Below, in pieces: positions 42,470 to 51,558 of a stretch of 64,000 nucleotides of DNA. The stretch is from the NCBI RefSeq assembly GCF_002968835.1, contig NZ_PKQK01000003.1, forward strand, positions 682,001 to 746,000, given 5' to 3'. Under the pieces are notes generated by a model. The model made no database searches, was not told the DNA's origin, and saw only the letters and a list, made by a program, of their open reading frames with translations. This DNA comes from Paenibacillus sp. PCH8. Its GTDB lineage: Bacteria; Bacillota; Bacilli; Paenibacillales; Paenibacillaceae. Each line of letters starts with the position of its first letter. Position 1 is the first letter of the stretch. Both the position numbers and the translations under genes were made by a program.

Positions 42470-43948
42470 TTACAGAATAATGGCGATCAAGCCACCCGAA
42501 CCTTCGTTAATGATTCTTCCCAGCGTCTCTTGCAATTTGTACCTTGCGTTATCCGGCATCATGGCAATCTTGCCTTGAATTCCTTCTCGCACGATGGAGT
42601 GAAGGGAACGACCGAACATGTCTGAATCCCATACCTTGATCGGATCGTTCTCGAAGTCCTGCATCAGGTACCTCACCAGTTCCTCACTTTGTTTCTCCGT
42701 TCCAATAATTGGAGCAAACTCCGATTCCACATCAACCCGGATCATGTGAATGGAAGGTGCTGTTGCTTTCAAGCGCACACCGAACTTGGTGCCCTGACGA
42801 ATGAGTTCAGGTTCATCTAGAGCCATCTCGGCAAGAGATGGAGCAGCTATGCCGTATCCAGTCGTTTTAACCATCTCTAGCGCTTCTGCGAAGCGGTCAT
42901 ACTCTCTCTTCGCATGCGAGAATTCCTGCATCAATTGCAACAGATGATCCTTGCCCCGAATTTCAATCCCGACCACTTCCACCAGGATCTGGTCATAGAG
43001 TTCATCCGGTGCATACAGATCAATCTCAGCTACACCCTGCCCCATATTCATACCACTCAGACCCGCTCGATCAATGAATTCATATTCCATGAACTGAGCC
43101 ACAACCCGATCCACATCGCGAAGTCTGCGAATATCCTTAACGGTATCCCGTACAGAATTCTCGTAGTTGCTGCGCAGCCAGTGAGTCTCGTTCAGTACCA
43201 TAACCCAGCTCGGCAAGTTCACATTCACTTCATGTACCGGGAACTCATACAGCACTTCACGAAGAACACCCGTCACATCATCTTCCGTCATGGTAGCTGC
43301 ACTGAGTGTCATGACCGGAATGTCATATTTGGCTGCAAGCTCACTGCGCAATTGTAGAGCTTCTTCACTGCGAGGACGAGTAGAGTTAATGACCAGGACG
43401 AATGGTTTTCCCACTTCTTTCAGTTCCGCAATAACCCGTTCTTCTGATTCCACATAGGAACTGCGGGCAATCTCTGCAATTGTACCGTCAGTTGTGACCA
43501 CAACACCCAGTGTGGAGTGCTCCTGAATGACTTTACGAGTACCAATCTCGGCAGCTTCCTGGAACGGAATCGGCTCCTCGAACCAAGGCGTGGAGATCAT
43601 GCGTGGACCATTCTCATCCTCGTATCCCTTGGCTCCTTCCACCGCGTAACCTACACAATCCACAAGGCGCACATTGACATCGAGTCCTTCGGCCACCTTA
43701 ATTTGAACCGCGTTATTCGGTACGAATTTGGGTTCCGTGGTCATGATGGTCTTACCTGCAGCACTCTGTGGAAGTTCATCCACTGCCCGAGCACGGTCTG
43801 CCTCGTTTGTGATGTTTGGTAACACAATGGTTTCCATGAATCGTTTGATAAATGTTGATTTTCCTGTCCGGACTGCGCCGACAACCCCGAGATAGATATC
43901 CCCTCCGGTCCGCTCAGCTATGTCCTTAAAAATGTCCACTTTCTCCAA
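42470..43948 (-). CDS. spoIVA: Stage IV sporulation protein A (coat morphogenetic ATPase)
   Basis: Polymerises around the forespore using ATP to form the basement layer of the spore coat. 492 residues; Walker A VGAVRTGKSTFIKRF near residue 23, Walker B-like VRLVDCVGYAVEGAKGY near 93, and the conserved C-terminus ending GSGGLIAIIL needed for SpoVM contact. The start is a TTG (43946-43948) seven bases after GGGAGGGG. Very highly conserved family; made in the mother cell under SigE, in agreement with a SigE-like promoter at 44146-44174. Confidence 0.97.
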   Translation of the reverse strand: MEKVDIFKDIAERTGGDIYLGVVGAVRTGKSTFIKRFMETIVLPNITNEADRARAVDELPQSAAGKTIMTTEPKFVPNNAVQIKVAEGLDVNVRLVDCVGYAVEGAKGYEDENGPRMISTPWFEEPIPFQEAAEIGTRKVIQEHSTLGVVVTTDGTIAEIARSSYVESEERVIAELKEVGKPFVLVINSTRPRSEEALQLRSELAAKYDIPVMTLSAATMTEDDVTGVLREVLYEFPVHEVNVNLPSWVMVLNETHWLRSNYENSVRDTVKDIRRLRDVDRVVAQFMEYEFIDRAGLSGMNMGQGVAEIDLYAPDELYDQILVEVVGIEIRGKDHLLQLMQEFSHAKREYDRFAEALEMVKTTGYGIAAPSLAEMALDEPELIRQGTKFGVRLKATAPSIHMIRVDVESEFAPIIGTEKQSEELVRYLMQDFENDPIKVWDSDMFGRSLHSIVREGIQGKIAMMPDNARYKLQETLGRIINEGSGGLIAIIL

Positions 43949-44145
43949 TGAAATCCCCTCCCTAAATTACTCCGAAGGAAAAATGCTAAAGAGCATCCGC
44001 TTCGTTTTTTCAATCAGAAGACTGAAATCCCTGCAACGGTAGAGCCGCCTTTGTGAGTGCCCGGAAGTCGTCCGCCGCCGAACGTTGCATTCTGATGAAA
44101 CCGGCGAGAGCGGCGTTAACTCGTACATGCAATTGGACTAGTATC

Positions 44146-44174
44146 ATCTTATGTATCCGTATGCAGCAATATGA
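44146..44174 (-). promoter_or_regulatory. SigE-like promoter of spoIVA
   Basis: Minus strand TCATATT, 14 bases, CATAAGAT, close to the SigE consensus (ATATT - N14/15 - CATACAAT). About 200 bases upstream of spoIVA. The rest of the 450-base gap 43949-44398 shows no gene. Confidence 0.55.
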
Positions 44175-44306
44175 CGCGTAATTTTGTTTTTTTTATCTCA
44201 TGGTGATGACATGAAAAGAATCCCCCGATCTCGGACTGCGCGTCTTTATTTCAATCTAATTTATGTGAACCGTGAAGCGTTTATGACTGTTCCTCTCATG
44301 CTGCAG

Positions 44307-44343
44307 AAAAAAAGAGATATCCCGTAATACGGAATATCTCTTA
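44307..44343 (-). terminator. Terminator after the yphF-like gene
   Basis: Minus strand AAGAGATATTCCG, TATTA, CGGGATATCTCTT then TTTTT. Confidence 0.88.
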
Positions 44344-44398
44344 ATGAGCCATCGGAGCAAAGGAAACTTACTCTTGCACCACTGACTTGTGCGCCTGC

Positions 44399-45178
44399 TT
44401 AATTTATCGGTTGTGCTACAGGTATGTTATTTTGCCAAACGTAGGGAACTGATTTAACAGGTACGAAGAAGGAATGCTCCAACAGAAATTGACGCAGGTC
44501 TTGTACTTCCGTTGAAGGATGATCAGACTTTTCAATAGCCTGCATAATGTCAAAAGCATAATCCACATAGACCTCGCCTTCGTCATCCATCATAAAAGGC
44601 AGCTCCTGCCCCGAATATACACTATTTAACGTAACGGAAGGCGTACCTGCCTGCGCAGCCAGTTCCATATCCACAGCGTATAGCCCAGGATACAGTTCTT
44701 CCCCGCGTGGCAGCTTGTTGTTATGTAAGGACTTATATTGATTAACCATTCGCTGCACATCGTTTACTTTCTGTACAGTCAGAAGGTCCATAACTTTAAC
44801 AGTGGGATTCACTTCTTCATCCTGAATAAGAAAGTAAGCGCCACCACCACTCTCAAAAGCCGTTGCCGGTATTTCATCCAGATACCCCAGTTGCTTCAAC
44901 TTGGGCAGATCCGCTCTGAACTTTTCATATTTGGGCGTTTCCATATCGGCATTGATGATTGGCAAAATCCCCTCATCTTGCTGGAATGTCTCTACCGCAT
45001 TTTGAATACGGCTCACACTTTCCCTATATGCTATTTTGGGATCCGTATTGCTCTGGGATGGATACATGCAACCACTTGTTGTCAAAGCAAACAAAAGAAA
45101 TAACAGCAGACAGCCCGTCTGTTGCAAAAGGTGCTGCCGTCCACTTCCATCTGTAGACTTGGGCTTGTTCCTAATCAT
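44399..45178 (-). CDS. yphF: YphF-like lipoprotein
   Basis: Lipoprotein of 259 residues. A basic N-terminus, a hydrophobic stretch (GCLLLFLLFALTT) and lipobox TTSGC with Cys at 37; the mature part is acidic and soluble. It matches YphF of B. subtilis in type and position, between spoIVA and yphE/gpsA. Function unknown. Start ATG at 45176-45178 lies six to seven bases after AAGGAGG; the ORF extends 20 codons upstream into the ferredoxin gene, which I discount. Confidence 0.8.
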   Translation of the reverse strand: MIRNKPKSTDGSGRQHLLQQTGCLLLFLLFALTTSGCMYPSQSNTDPKIAYRESVSRIQNAVETFQQDEGILPIINADMETPKYEKFRADLPKLKQLGYLDEIPATAFESGGGAYFLIQDEEVNPTVKVMDLLTVQKVNDVQRMVNQYKSLHNNKLPRGEELYPGLYAVDMELAAQAGTPSVTLNSVYSGQELPFMMDDEGEVYVDYAFDIMQAIEKSDHPSTEVQDLRQFLLEHSFFVPVKSVPYVWQNNIPVAQPIN

Positions 45179-45224
45179 CCGTATCCTCCTTGAATAACTC
45201 ATGCGAGAATCAATTTCATGGGTC

Positions 45225-45578
45225 TTAGAACCAGTCATCTTCCTGTTGCTGACGTTCCAATTGTTTCCGAATGGCTGCCTTCAACGGGTCCTCAGGGACG
45301 TGAACGGATAGAGTTCCGCATACCTTAGCCTGACAAGACAGTCGTGTACCGGTTTCCAACAGTGAACCCAGTTTGCGTTTTTCTGCATCCGTTGGTGGAT
45401 ACAGAGCCGCTCGATAATCCTCGTCCACGTTAACCTTGCACATCAGGCAAGCGGCTTTACCATCACATCGAGTCGTAATCTTGACTCCGGCACGGCGCGC
45501 CGCATGAAGAAGAGTTGCCCCTGGTTTAAGTTGGATTGATTTGTTCATGGGTATAAAAGTAATCTTGTAATCCATCAT
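45225..45578 (-). CDS. 2Fe-2S ferredoxin
   Basis: Plant-type ferredoxin fold, 117 residues. Cluster ligands are Cys38, Cys44 and Cys47 (CDGKAACLMC) and Cys82 (RLSCQ), the C-x5-C-x2-C...C pattern. A Gln/Glu-rich C-terminal tail (QLERQQQEDDWF) extends past the fold. Redox partner unknown. It lies directly upstream of the yphF-like gene. Confidence 0.9.
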   Translation of the reverse strand: MMDYKITFIPMNKSIQLKPGATLLHAARRAGVKITTRCDGKAACLMCKVNVDEDYRAALYPPTDAEKRKLGSLLETGTRLSCQAKVCGTLSVHVPEDPLKAAIRKQLERQQQEDDWF

Positions 45579-45592
45579 TTTCCTCCCTCAAC

Positions 45593-46210
45593 CTACTGGG
45601 TCCATGCAAAGCCAACAAGTTCTTCCACTTCTGTTCTGAAGCGGCTTGTCCATACATTCTGTTGACTTAACCGTGTCATCAGAGGTTGATGTATATGTGG
45701 TTGCTGACGCATCCGTCTCGCAATGGGTTGGTAACGATCTTCACGACCTCTCAGCAGATTAAACAACAGCTCGTGCGCAAGTGGCATCAGTTGCAGCGTA
45801 TACATGCCCACTTGAGCTACTGGCGCATGCGGAGCAAGTACGTGCTCAATATCAATGCGGTACCAACTTTTGCGCGCCCATACTTCGAAACCACCAACCA
45901 GTTCCAACGCACATTCCCCGACCTGATAATGACTTAGCAAAGAAGCATACGGTCCCGTCTTATCGACTACAGGCTCGTCAAGCATCCTTCCCGGAGCCGT
46001 TCGGTGAAGTTCCTTAGCTGCAGCAACATCCGCATAGATATCGATATCTCTGGGAGCCTGTTGCAACTCAACCCCCTGAAGCAGCAACCCGCAACTTCCT
46101 CCAAGCAACCATGTATGTGGCTGTGTGTTCCAGGTTTTTGCCGTTTCCAGCAAAGCCGCGTGTAATTGCGGATAACGCTCTGTCTGACCCACCGTATCAT
46201 GCGACCCCAC
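45593..46210 (-). CDS. Nucleotidyltransferase-fold protein
   Basis: 205 residues. GGSCGLLLQG at about 37-46 followed by RDIDIYAD at 54-61 is the G-S...DxD motif of the nucleotidyltransferase superfamily (as in minimal NTases and antitoxin-type proteins). The rest is variable with many Gln and His residues. Substrate unknown. It could be a housekeeping NTase or a lone antitoxin-like protein; no toxin partner is next to it. It precedes the ferredoxin gene. Confidence 0.75.
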   Translation of the reverse strand: MGSHDTVGQTERYPQLHAALLETAKTWNTQPHTWLLGGSCGLLLQGVELQQAPRDIDIYADVAAAKELHRTAPGRMLDEPVVDKTGPYASLLSHYQVGECALELVGGFEVWARKSWYRIDIEHVLAPHAPVAQVGMYTLQLMPLAHELLFNLLRGREDRYQPIARRMRQQPHIHQPLMTRLSQQNVWTSRFRTEVEELVGFAWTQ

Positions 46211-46293
46211 AGGCTCCCACTCCCCTCATCCGTGTTCATTGTGTCAGTTCTTATGATGTGCGTATGCGGATGTTATCCTTCAGGCATAGGTGA

Positions 46294-46473
46294 TCAGGTC
46301 AGAGAAGCAATCCCGCCGAAAAAGCCAATCAGCATAATCAAAAATGCAATTAAGGAAAGAATCCCCCGAACAATGCCTTTGGTTTTGGCACGAGCAAACG
46401 TAATCAGGAATACAGATAGTCCCATAATGAGGATTGCGACCAATGACAGCCACATCTTATCCATTGCGTTCAT
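46294..46473 (-). CDS. yphE: Small membrane protein YphE (DUF2768)
   Basis: 59 residues, two membrane helices: WLSLVAILIMGLSVFLITF and IVRGILSLIAFLIMLIGFF, joined by a basic loop ARAKTKG. It matches the DUF2768/YphE family in length, topology and position next to gpsA and yphF. ATG at 46471-46473 with GGGGAG about 11 bases upstream. Function unknown. Confidence 0.8.
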   Translation of the reverse strand: MNAMDKMWLSLVAILIMGLSVFLITFARAKTKGIVRGILSLIAFLIMLIGFFGGIASLT

Positions 46474-46562
46474 AATCCAGCAGTCTCCCCTTCAGTCCGA
46501 TATTCATCACTGACACCGTGACAATTGCAACCATTATAACACGAAATTCGGCGCAACTTTCC

Positions 46563-46614
46563 AAAAAAAAGACAAAAAAGCAAGCCGGCAGAAGCCGACT
46601 CGTCTTTTTGTCTT
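46563..46614 (-). terminator. Terminator after spoVIF
   Basis: Minus strand AAGACAAAAAGAC and GTCGGC pair with GCCGGC and a TTTTTTGTCTT arm, ending in TTTTTTTT. Confidence 0.85.
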
Positions 46615-46646
46615 ACTTGATCACCTGTACAGACAGGCGTGATCTA

Positions 46647-46922
46647 TTATTTTTTCATCATCATTTTCATTAACGATTCCATACTGTTTGGATTCAATCC
46701 GCTCTTCTTGACTGCACTCACAATATCCTGAACCGTATCCTCAGATACCGGAACTTTCGCCATAGCGGATACTTGCTTGATCAATTGGCGCAACTGAGCT
46801 TCATTCTGGATCGTCGTTGGTTTCACGGTGCTTGCCAATTTCTTGACGGCACCTTCAGTTATCGTTTTACCCGTTTTTTTATTGATTGCATTCAGCGCAT
46901 CTTTGGAAATGTTGTTACCCAT
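46647..46922 (-). CDS. spoVIF: Stage VI sporulation protein F
   Basis: Small coat-assembly protein of 91 residues, needed for spore resistance in Bacillus. Starts MGNNISKDALNAINKKTGK and ends in a Met/Lys tail (MESLMKMMMKK), the SpoVIF pattern. ATG at 46920-46922 is preceded by GGAGGGGAGACGA; seven upstream in-frame codons are not used. It is a separate transcript with its own terminator, between gpsA and yphE. Confidence 0.88.
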   Translation of the reverse strand: MGNNISKDALNAINKKTGKTITEGAVKKLASTVKPTTIQNEAQLRQLIKQVSAMAKVPVSEDTVQDIVSAVKKSGLNPNSMESLMKMMMKK

Positions 46923-47026
46923 TCGTCTCCCCTCCTCCGGCAATACTCATGTGTATAGTATGAGTCTGCAACAGAAAAGGTGAATAAGCTTCTTATTTCA
47001 CAAAGCACATTCAAGACTGCTTACAA

Positions 47027-48067
47027 TCAGGAATGCCACTGTTCCCAAGTTTCAAGCTTCATGACTTCCATTTCAGTCTTCGGGTCACGTCCCATCAAGG
47101 CTTCAACTGCATCGCGCGGCTGTCTCTCCTGAAATAGAACGTGATACAACTGATCCGCAATCGGCATTTGCACACCGTATTTCTTAGAGATGAAGTACGC
47201 CGCCTGCGTGGTTCGAATACCTTCTACGACCATCCCCATGGACTTCAGGACATCATCCAGCTTCTGTCCCTGGCCCAGCATGGAACCTGCTCTCCAGTTA
47301 CGACTGTGCTGACTTGTAGCCGTTACAACGAGATCTCCGATTCCGGCAAGTCCGGAAAACGTTAGCGGATTCGCGCCCATCTCCACACCAATACGTGTAA
47401 TTTCTGCAAGACCGCGAGTCAACAATGCTGCTTTGGCATTATCACCGAATTGAAGACCATCGGACATTCCTGCACCAAGAGCAATAATATTTTTGAAAGC
47501 ACCTGCCAGTTCAACACCGAGCATGTCCCGATTCGTGTATACACGGAAATAGGCATTCATAAACAAAGCTTGGGCCGCCTCGGCAGATCCCTTATCAAGT
47601 GAAGCCACAACAACTGTCGTTGGGCAACGCTTCACCACTTCTTCCGCATGGCTTGGGCCAGAAAGTACAACAACACGTCCTTCTTCACATTCAAGTTCTT
47701 CTGAAATGACTGTGGACATTCGTTTTAGACTTTCTGTCTCAAAACCTTTGGTTGCATGAATGATTAACATGTCAGGCTTATAATAAGCCTTTAGCTGGTT
47801 CGTAACTGAACGCATGGCTGAAGAAGGCGCAACAATTAATACAGCTATAGCGCCTTCAACCGCTGCTTCCATATCATTGGTTGCCTGAATCTGAGGTGAA
47901 AGTTCCGCATCCGGAAGATAGCGAGTATTGGTATGCTTGCTATTGATTTCTATAGCCTGATTTTCACCACGTGTCCACATCATCACATCTAACTGATTAG
48001 CGGCGAGTACACTGGCCAGAGCTGTTCCCCAGCTACCAGCGACCAGAACAGCAACTTTTTTAGACAA
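47027..48067 (-). CDS. gpsA: Glycerol-3-phosphate dehydrogenase [NAD(P)+]
   Basis: Makes sn-glycerol 3-phosphate from dihydroxyacetone phosphate for phospholipid synthesis. Rossmann loop VAVLVAGSWGTALASVL at the N-terminus, catalytic Lys in VELAGAFKNIIALGAG near 195, and GLAGIGDLVVTATSQHSRN near 255. The start is TTG (48065-48067), eight bases after GGAGGGGG; length 346. The first glycine of the usual GAGSWGTALA is Val here. It overlaps plsY by eight bases; the two enzymes act in sequence. Confidence 0.94.
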   Translation of the reverse strand: MSKKVAVLVAGSWGTALASVLAANQLDVMMWTRGENQAIEINSKHTNTRYLPDAELSPQIQATNDMEAAVEGAIAVLIVAPSSAMRSVTNQLKAYYKPDMLIIHATKGFETESLKRMSTVISEELECEEGRVVVLSGPSHAEEVVKRCPTTVVVASLDKGSAEAAQALFMNAYFRVYTNRDMLGVELAGAFKNIIALGAGMSDGLQFGDNAKAALLTRGLAEITRIGVEMGANPLTFSGLAGIGDLVVTATSQHSRNWRAGSMLGQGQKLDDVLKSMGMVVEGIRTTQAAYFISKKYGVQMPIADQLYHVLFQERQPRDAVEALMGRDPKTEMEVMKLETWEQWHS

Positions 48068-48683
48068 CTCGTTTACCCCCTCCAGGGTTTTTCGATCCCA
48101 ATTTATTTTCCTGTCCTTTGGCGAGCTTCGCAATATTGGTACGATGTCTCCAGAACGCAAACAGACAAATAATTAGACTCCCCCAGAAGAGACTCATGGA
48201 ATATCCGGGTAGTACCAGAATGAAGATCGGTGTCAATGCCACAAAAATCAGGGACCCCAATGAAACGTATCGTGTCAATACAATGGATAAAATGGCGATC
48301 ACTCCAGCACATAACGCAGGTAGGAGAGCAAGGCTCACCAGCACACCAATGGCCGTGGCAACCCCTTTTCCTCCGCGAAAATGGAAGTAAAGCGGCCAGT
48401 TATGTCCTGCAATGGCAGCTATACCACTGAGTGCTGGAACCCAGGCAGAACCGTCGCCCAGCCAAATCCCAATCCACACAGCTGCAACACCCTTGAGTAC
48501 ATCAAGCAACAGAACAGCAATTGCCGGCCCTTTACCCAAAATACGCAACGTATTGGTAGCACCTGCATTTCCACTTCCGTGCTGACGAATATCGATCCCC
48601 CGAATCGCTTTTGCAAGGAGGACACTAAAGCTGACCGAACCGAGTAAATAACTCAGTACAATCGCTGCGATTTGTAAAATCAC
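48060..48683 (-). CDS. plsY: Acyl-phosphate:glycerol-3-phosphate acyltransferase
   Basis: Membrane enzyme transferring acyl groups from acyl phosphate to glycerol 3-phosphate, the first step of phospholipid assembly. 207 residues, five membrane helices; signature loops SVSFSVLLAKAIRGIDIRQHGSGN (cut here in two: SFSVLLAKAIRG and DIRQHGSGNAGATN), HFRGGKGVATAIG near 102, and FWRHRTNIAKLAKGQE near 180. Adjacent to gpsA, its substrate supplier. Confidence 0.95.
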   Translation of the reverse strand: MILQIAAIVLSYLLGSVSFSVLLAKAIRGIDIRQHGSGNAGATNTLRILGKGPAIAVLLLDVLKGVAAVWIGIWLGDGSAWVPALSGIAAIAGHNWPLYFHFRGGKGVATAIGVLVSLALLPALCAGVIAILSIVLTRYVSLGSLIFVALTPIFILVLPGYSMSLFWGSLIICLFAFWRHRTNIAKLAKGQENKLGSKNPGGGKRVV

Positions 48684-48694
48684 ACACTTCTCCC

Positions 48695-50017
48695 CTAACC
48701 TTCGTCGGACTTCCTCCGAGTAAATATACGAATTGGTGTACCTTCAAAGTCAAACGCTGCACGGATTTTGTTCTCCAGATAGCGCTCGTATGAGAAGTGC
48801 ATCAGTTCCGGATCGTTCACAAAAACAACCATGGTCGGCGGTTTAACTGCAACCTGAGTCACATAGTTAATTCTCATTCTACGTCCTTTATCCGTTGGCG
48901 GAGGGTTAATAGCAACCGCATCCGATACGACATCGTTAAGCAGATGCGTCTGAACACGTAACGAGTGTTGCTCCGCTACACGTTTCACAACAGGTAACAA
49001 TTTTTGTAAGCGTTGTTTTGTCAGGGCTGACAAAAATACGACCGGAGCATAAGTCATAAACAGGAAGTGATCCCGAATGTTCTTCTCAAACTCTTTCATC
49101 GTTTTGTCATGCTTCTCCACGACATCCCATTTGTTCACGACAAACAAAGACGCTTTGCCCGCTTCGAATGCATATCCTGCAATGTGCTTGTCCTGTTCAA
49201 TAATGCCTTCTTCACCATTAATGACAATCAGAACGACATCCGCACGCTCAATAGCACGCATGGCACGCATAACACTGTATTTCTCGGTTGTTTCATATAC
49301 TTTACCACGCTTACGCATACCTGCTGTATCAATCAGCACGTAACGTTGGCCGTCTTTTTCAAAAGGAGTATCAATCGCATCCCGGGTCGTTCCAGCAACA
49401 TCACTTACAATGACACGCTCTTCGCCGAGTATAGCGTTAACTAGTGAAGATTTACCAACATTTGGACGTCCAATCAGAGCTACACGAATGACATCTTCAT
49501 CGTAGATCTCTTCCTCAAGGTCTGGCAGTTTCTCCACGATCGCATCAAGCAAATCACCTACGCCTGTACCATGACTTCCTGATACACCAATTGGATCACC
49601 GAAGCCAAAACCATAGAACTCATAAATGAGCTCACTTCGTCCGATATTATCCACTTTGTTAACGGCTACAACAATAGGTTTGCCTGAGCGGTATAACATC
49701 TCCGCAACCTCTTCATCCGATTGCGTAATGCCTGCTTTTGCATCACACATGAATACAATAACATCCGCTTCTTCAATGGCAAGCTCTGCCTGCATCCGGA
49801 TGGATTTTAAGATGACATCCTCACCATCAATTTCGATACCACCTGTATCAATAATACTGAATGGTTTACCGTTCCATTCGCCGATTCCGTAGATCCGGTC
49901 ACGGGTAATGCCCGGCTTGTCTTCCACAATGGCCAGTCTGTCGCCGATAATCCGATTAAAGATGGTTGACTTCCCCACGTTCGGTCGTCCGACAATTGCC
50001 ACAACGGGTCTTGCCAT
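48695..50017 (-). CDS. der: Ribosome biogenesis GTPase Der
   Basis: Double Era-like GTPase needed for 50S assembly. G1 motifs GRPNVGKSTIFNRI near 10 and GRPNVGKSSLVNAI near 182; G3 DTGG and DTAGMRKRG; G4 NKVD and NKWD; C-terminal KH-like domain with NPPPTDKGRRMRINYVTQ. 440 residues. ATG at 50015-50017 with AGGAGGAG about ten bases upstream; an in-frame GTG three codons earlier is also possible. Confidence 0.96.
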   Translation of the reverse strand: MARPVVAIVGRPNVGKSTIFNRIIGDRLAIVEDKPGITRDRIYGIGEWNGKPFSIIDTGGIEIDGEDVILKSIRMQAELAIEEADVIVFMCDAKAGITQSDEEVAEMLYRSGKPIVVAVNKVDNIGRSELIYEFYGFGFGDPIGVSGSHGTGVGDLLDAIVEKLPDLEEEIYDEDVIRVALIGRPNVGKSSLVNAILGEERVIVSDVAGTTRDAIDTPFEKDGQRYVLIDTAGMRKRGKVYETTEKYSVMRAMRAIERADVVLIVINGEEGIIEQDKHIAGYAFEAGKASLFVVNKWDVVEKHDKTMKEFEKNIRDHFLFMTYAPVVFLSALTKQRLQKLLPVVKRVAEQHSLRVQTHLLNDVVSDAVAINPPPTDKGRRMRINYVTQVAVKPPTMVVFVNDPELMHFSYERYLENKIRAAFDFEGTPIRIFTRRKSDEG

Positions 50018-50106
50018 ACATTCCACTCCTCCTGTCCATACTTACGATACTCATCATAGCAAAAAAGATATGTCTTGGCTAACGTTTCATGCCATTATAG
50101 TCGTAA

Positions 50107-50147
50107 TAAAAACAATCGGCGAACCCGCCTGGGGCTCGCCGATCTTG
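50107..50147 (-). terminator. Terminator after rpsA
   Basis: Minus strand ATCGGCGAGCC pairs with GGGTTCGCCGAT around a short loop, followed by TGTTTTTATT. Confidence 0.8.
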
Positions 50148-50202
50148 CTTTTATTATTCAGCAAAATATGCAGTATATAACTAAGAACCATGCATTGTTA
50201 AC

Positions 50203-51417
50203 TTATTTGAATTTGCTGAGTTTGTCACCAAACAGTTCGCCAAGCGTAGTGCTCATCCCTTGATTGTTCAAGGAAACGTTAGGATTGTTGATTTCTTCAC
50301 GTGGAGCGTTGTTTCTTGCTGGACGCTCTGATCTTTGTGGTTGAGCAGGAGCTTCTTCAGTTTCTTTGATGCTCAAGCTTACACGTTGCTCAGAAGGATT
50401 CATGTCCAAGATTTTAACTTGAACTTCCTGTCCTTCTTTCAGCACTTCATGAGGAGTGCCGATGTGTTTGTGGGAGATTTGCGAGATATGCACAAGTCCC
50501 TCAACACCAGGAGCGATTTCAACAAATGCACCGAAGTCTACCAGACGTTTTACAACACCTGTTACGATATCGCTGGAATTGAATTTCTCGCTTGCTGTTT
50601 CCCAAGGACCTGGTTGAACAGCTTTCATGCTCAGGCTGATTTTGCCTTTTTCAGGGTCAACTTTCAGCACTTTCACACTAACTTTATCGCCCTCAGACAG
50701 AACATCGGATGGTTTTTCAACATGTGTCCAAGCCAGCTCGGATACGTGAACCAAACCGTCAACTCCGCCCACATCAACGAATGCGCCGAATTGAGTCAAA
50801 CGTTGTACTGTACCTTCAATGACTTGACCTTCTTGCAAACCAGCCATAACTTCAACTTTGTTTGCTTCGAATTCTTGCTCCAGTACGTCTTTTTGGGAAA
50901 GGATCACTTTGTTGTTCTCACGGTCGATCTCTTTCACTTTAACACGCAATGTGCGTCCTTTGTAGTCGCTGAAGTTTTCAACGAAATGGCGCTCAACCAT
51001 GGAAGCCGGGATAAATCCACGTACGCCCACGTCTGCAACCAGACCGCCTTTAACAACGTCACCTACAACAACTTCGAATACATCTTGGTCTTCAAAATGC
51101 TTTTGCAATTGATCCCAAGCGTTTTCGCTGTCGATTGCACGTTTGGACAGAACGAGTTTTTCTTTCTCGTCGTCGATGCTAAGAACTTTAGCTTCAACTT
51201 CTTGTCCAACTTCAACTGCATCAGACGCGCTGTCTACATGCAAAGAAGACAATTCACGAATTGGAATGACACCGTCATATTTATATCCAATGCTCACATA
51301 GGCTTGGTTATCTTCCAATTTGACGATGGTTCCTTTTACGGTATCTCCTTTTTTCAAGGAAACGAATTGATCCAACTCATCTTGGGTTGCTTCTTGATTT
51401 TTCATTTCTTCCGACAT
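50203..51417 (-). CDS. rpsA: 30S ribosomal protein S1 homolog (four S1 domains)
   Basis: RNA-binding protein with four S1 OB-fold repeats, at about 20-90, 105-175, 190-260 and 275-345 (e.g. GTVQRLTQFGAFVDVGGVDGLVHVSELAW and GVVKRLVDFGAFVEIAPGVEG, cited in part). 404 residues, shorter than the six-domain E. coli S1; corresponds to YpfD of B. subtilis. Ends in a disordered Pro/Arg/Asn tail. ATG at 51415-51417 after GAGGAGGG. Codon choice is biased as in highly expressed genes. Confidence 0.93.
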   Translation of the reverse strand: MSEEMKNQEATQDELDQFVSLKKGDTVKGTIVKLEDNQAYVSIGYKYDGVIPIRELSSLHVDSASDAVEVGQEVEAKVLSIDDEKEKLVLSKRAIDSENAWDQLQKHFEDQDVFEVVVGDVVKGGLVADVGVRGFIPASMVERHFVENFSDYKGRTLRVKVKEIDRENNKVILSQKDVLEQEFEANKVEVMAGLQEGQVIEGTVQRLTQFGAFVDVGGVDGLVHVSELAWTHVEKPSDVLSEGDKVSVKVLKVDPEKGKISLSMKAVQPGPWETASEKFNSSDIVTGVVKRLVDFGAFVEIAPGVEGLVHISQISHKHIGTPHEVLKEGQEVQVKILDMNPSEQRVSLSIKETEEAPAQPQRSERPARNNAPREEINNPNVSLNNQGMSTTLGELFGDKLSKFK

Positions 51418-51558
51418 GTCAAATACCCTCCTCAATTCAAAAACCCCATTATATTCAAACCTGCCTATAGCAGAGTTCAAAACACTTTCATCACTGAGTA
51501 CTTACGCATAGTCTCCCTCAAAAATATGGAAACATGCACTCAGCTTTCGACGATGCCA

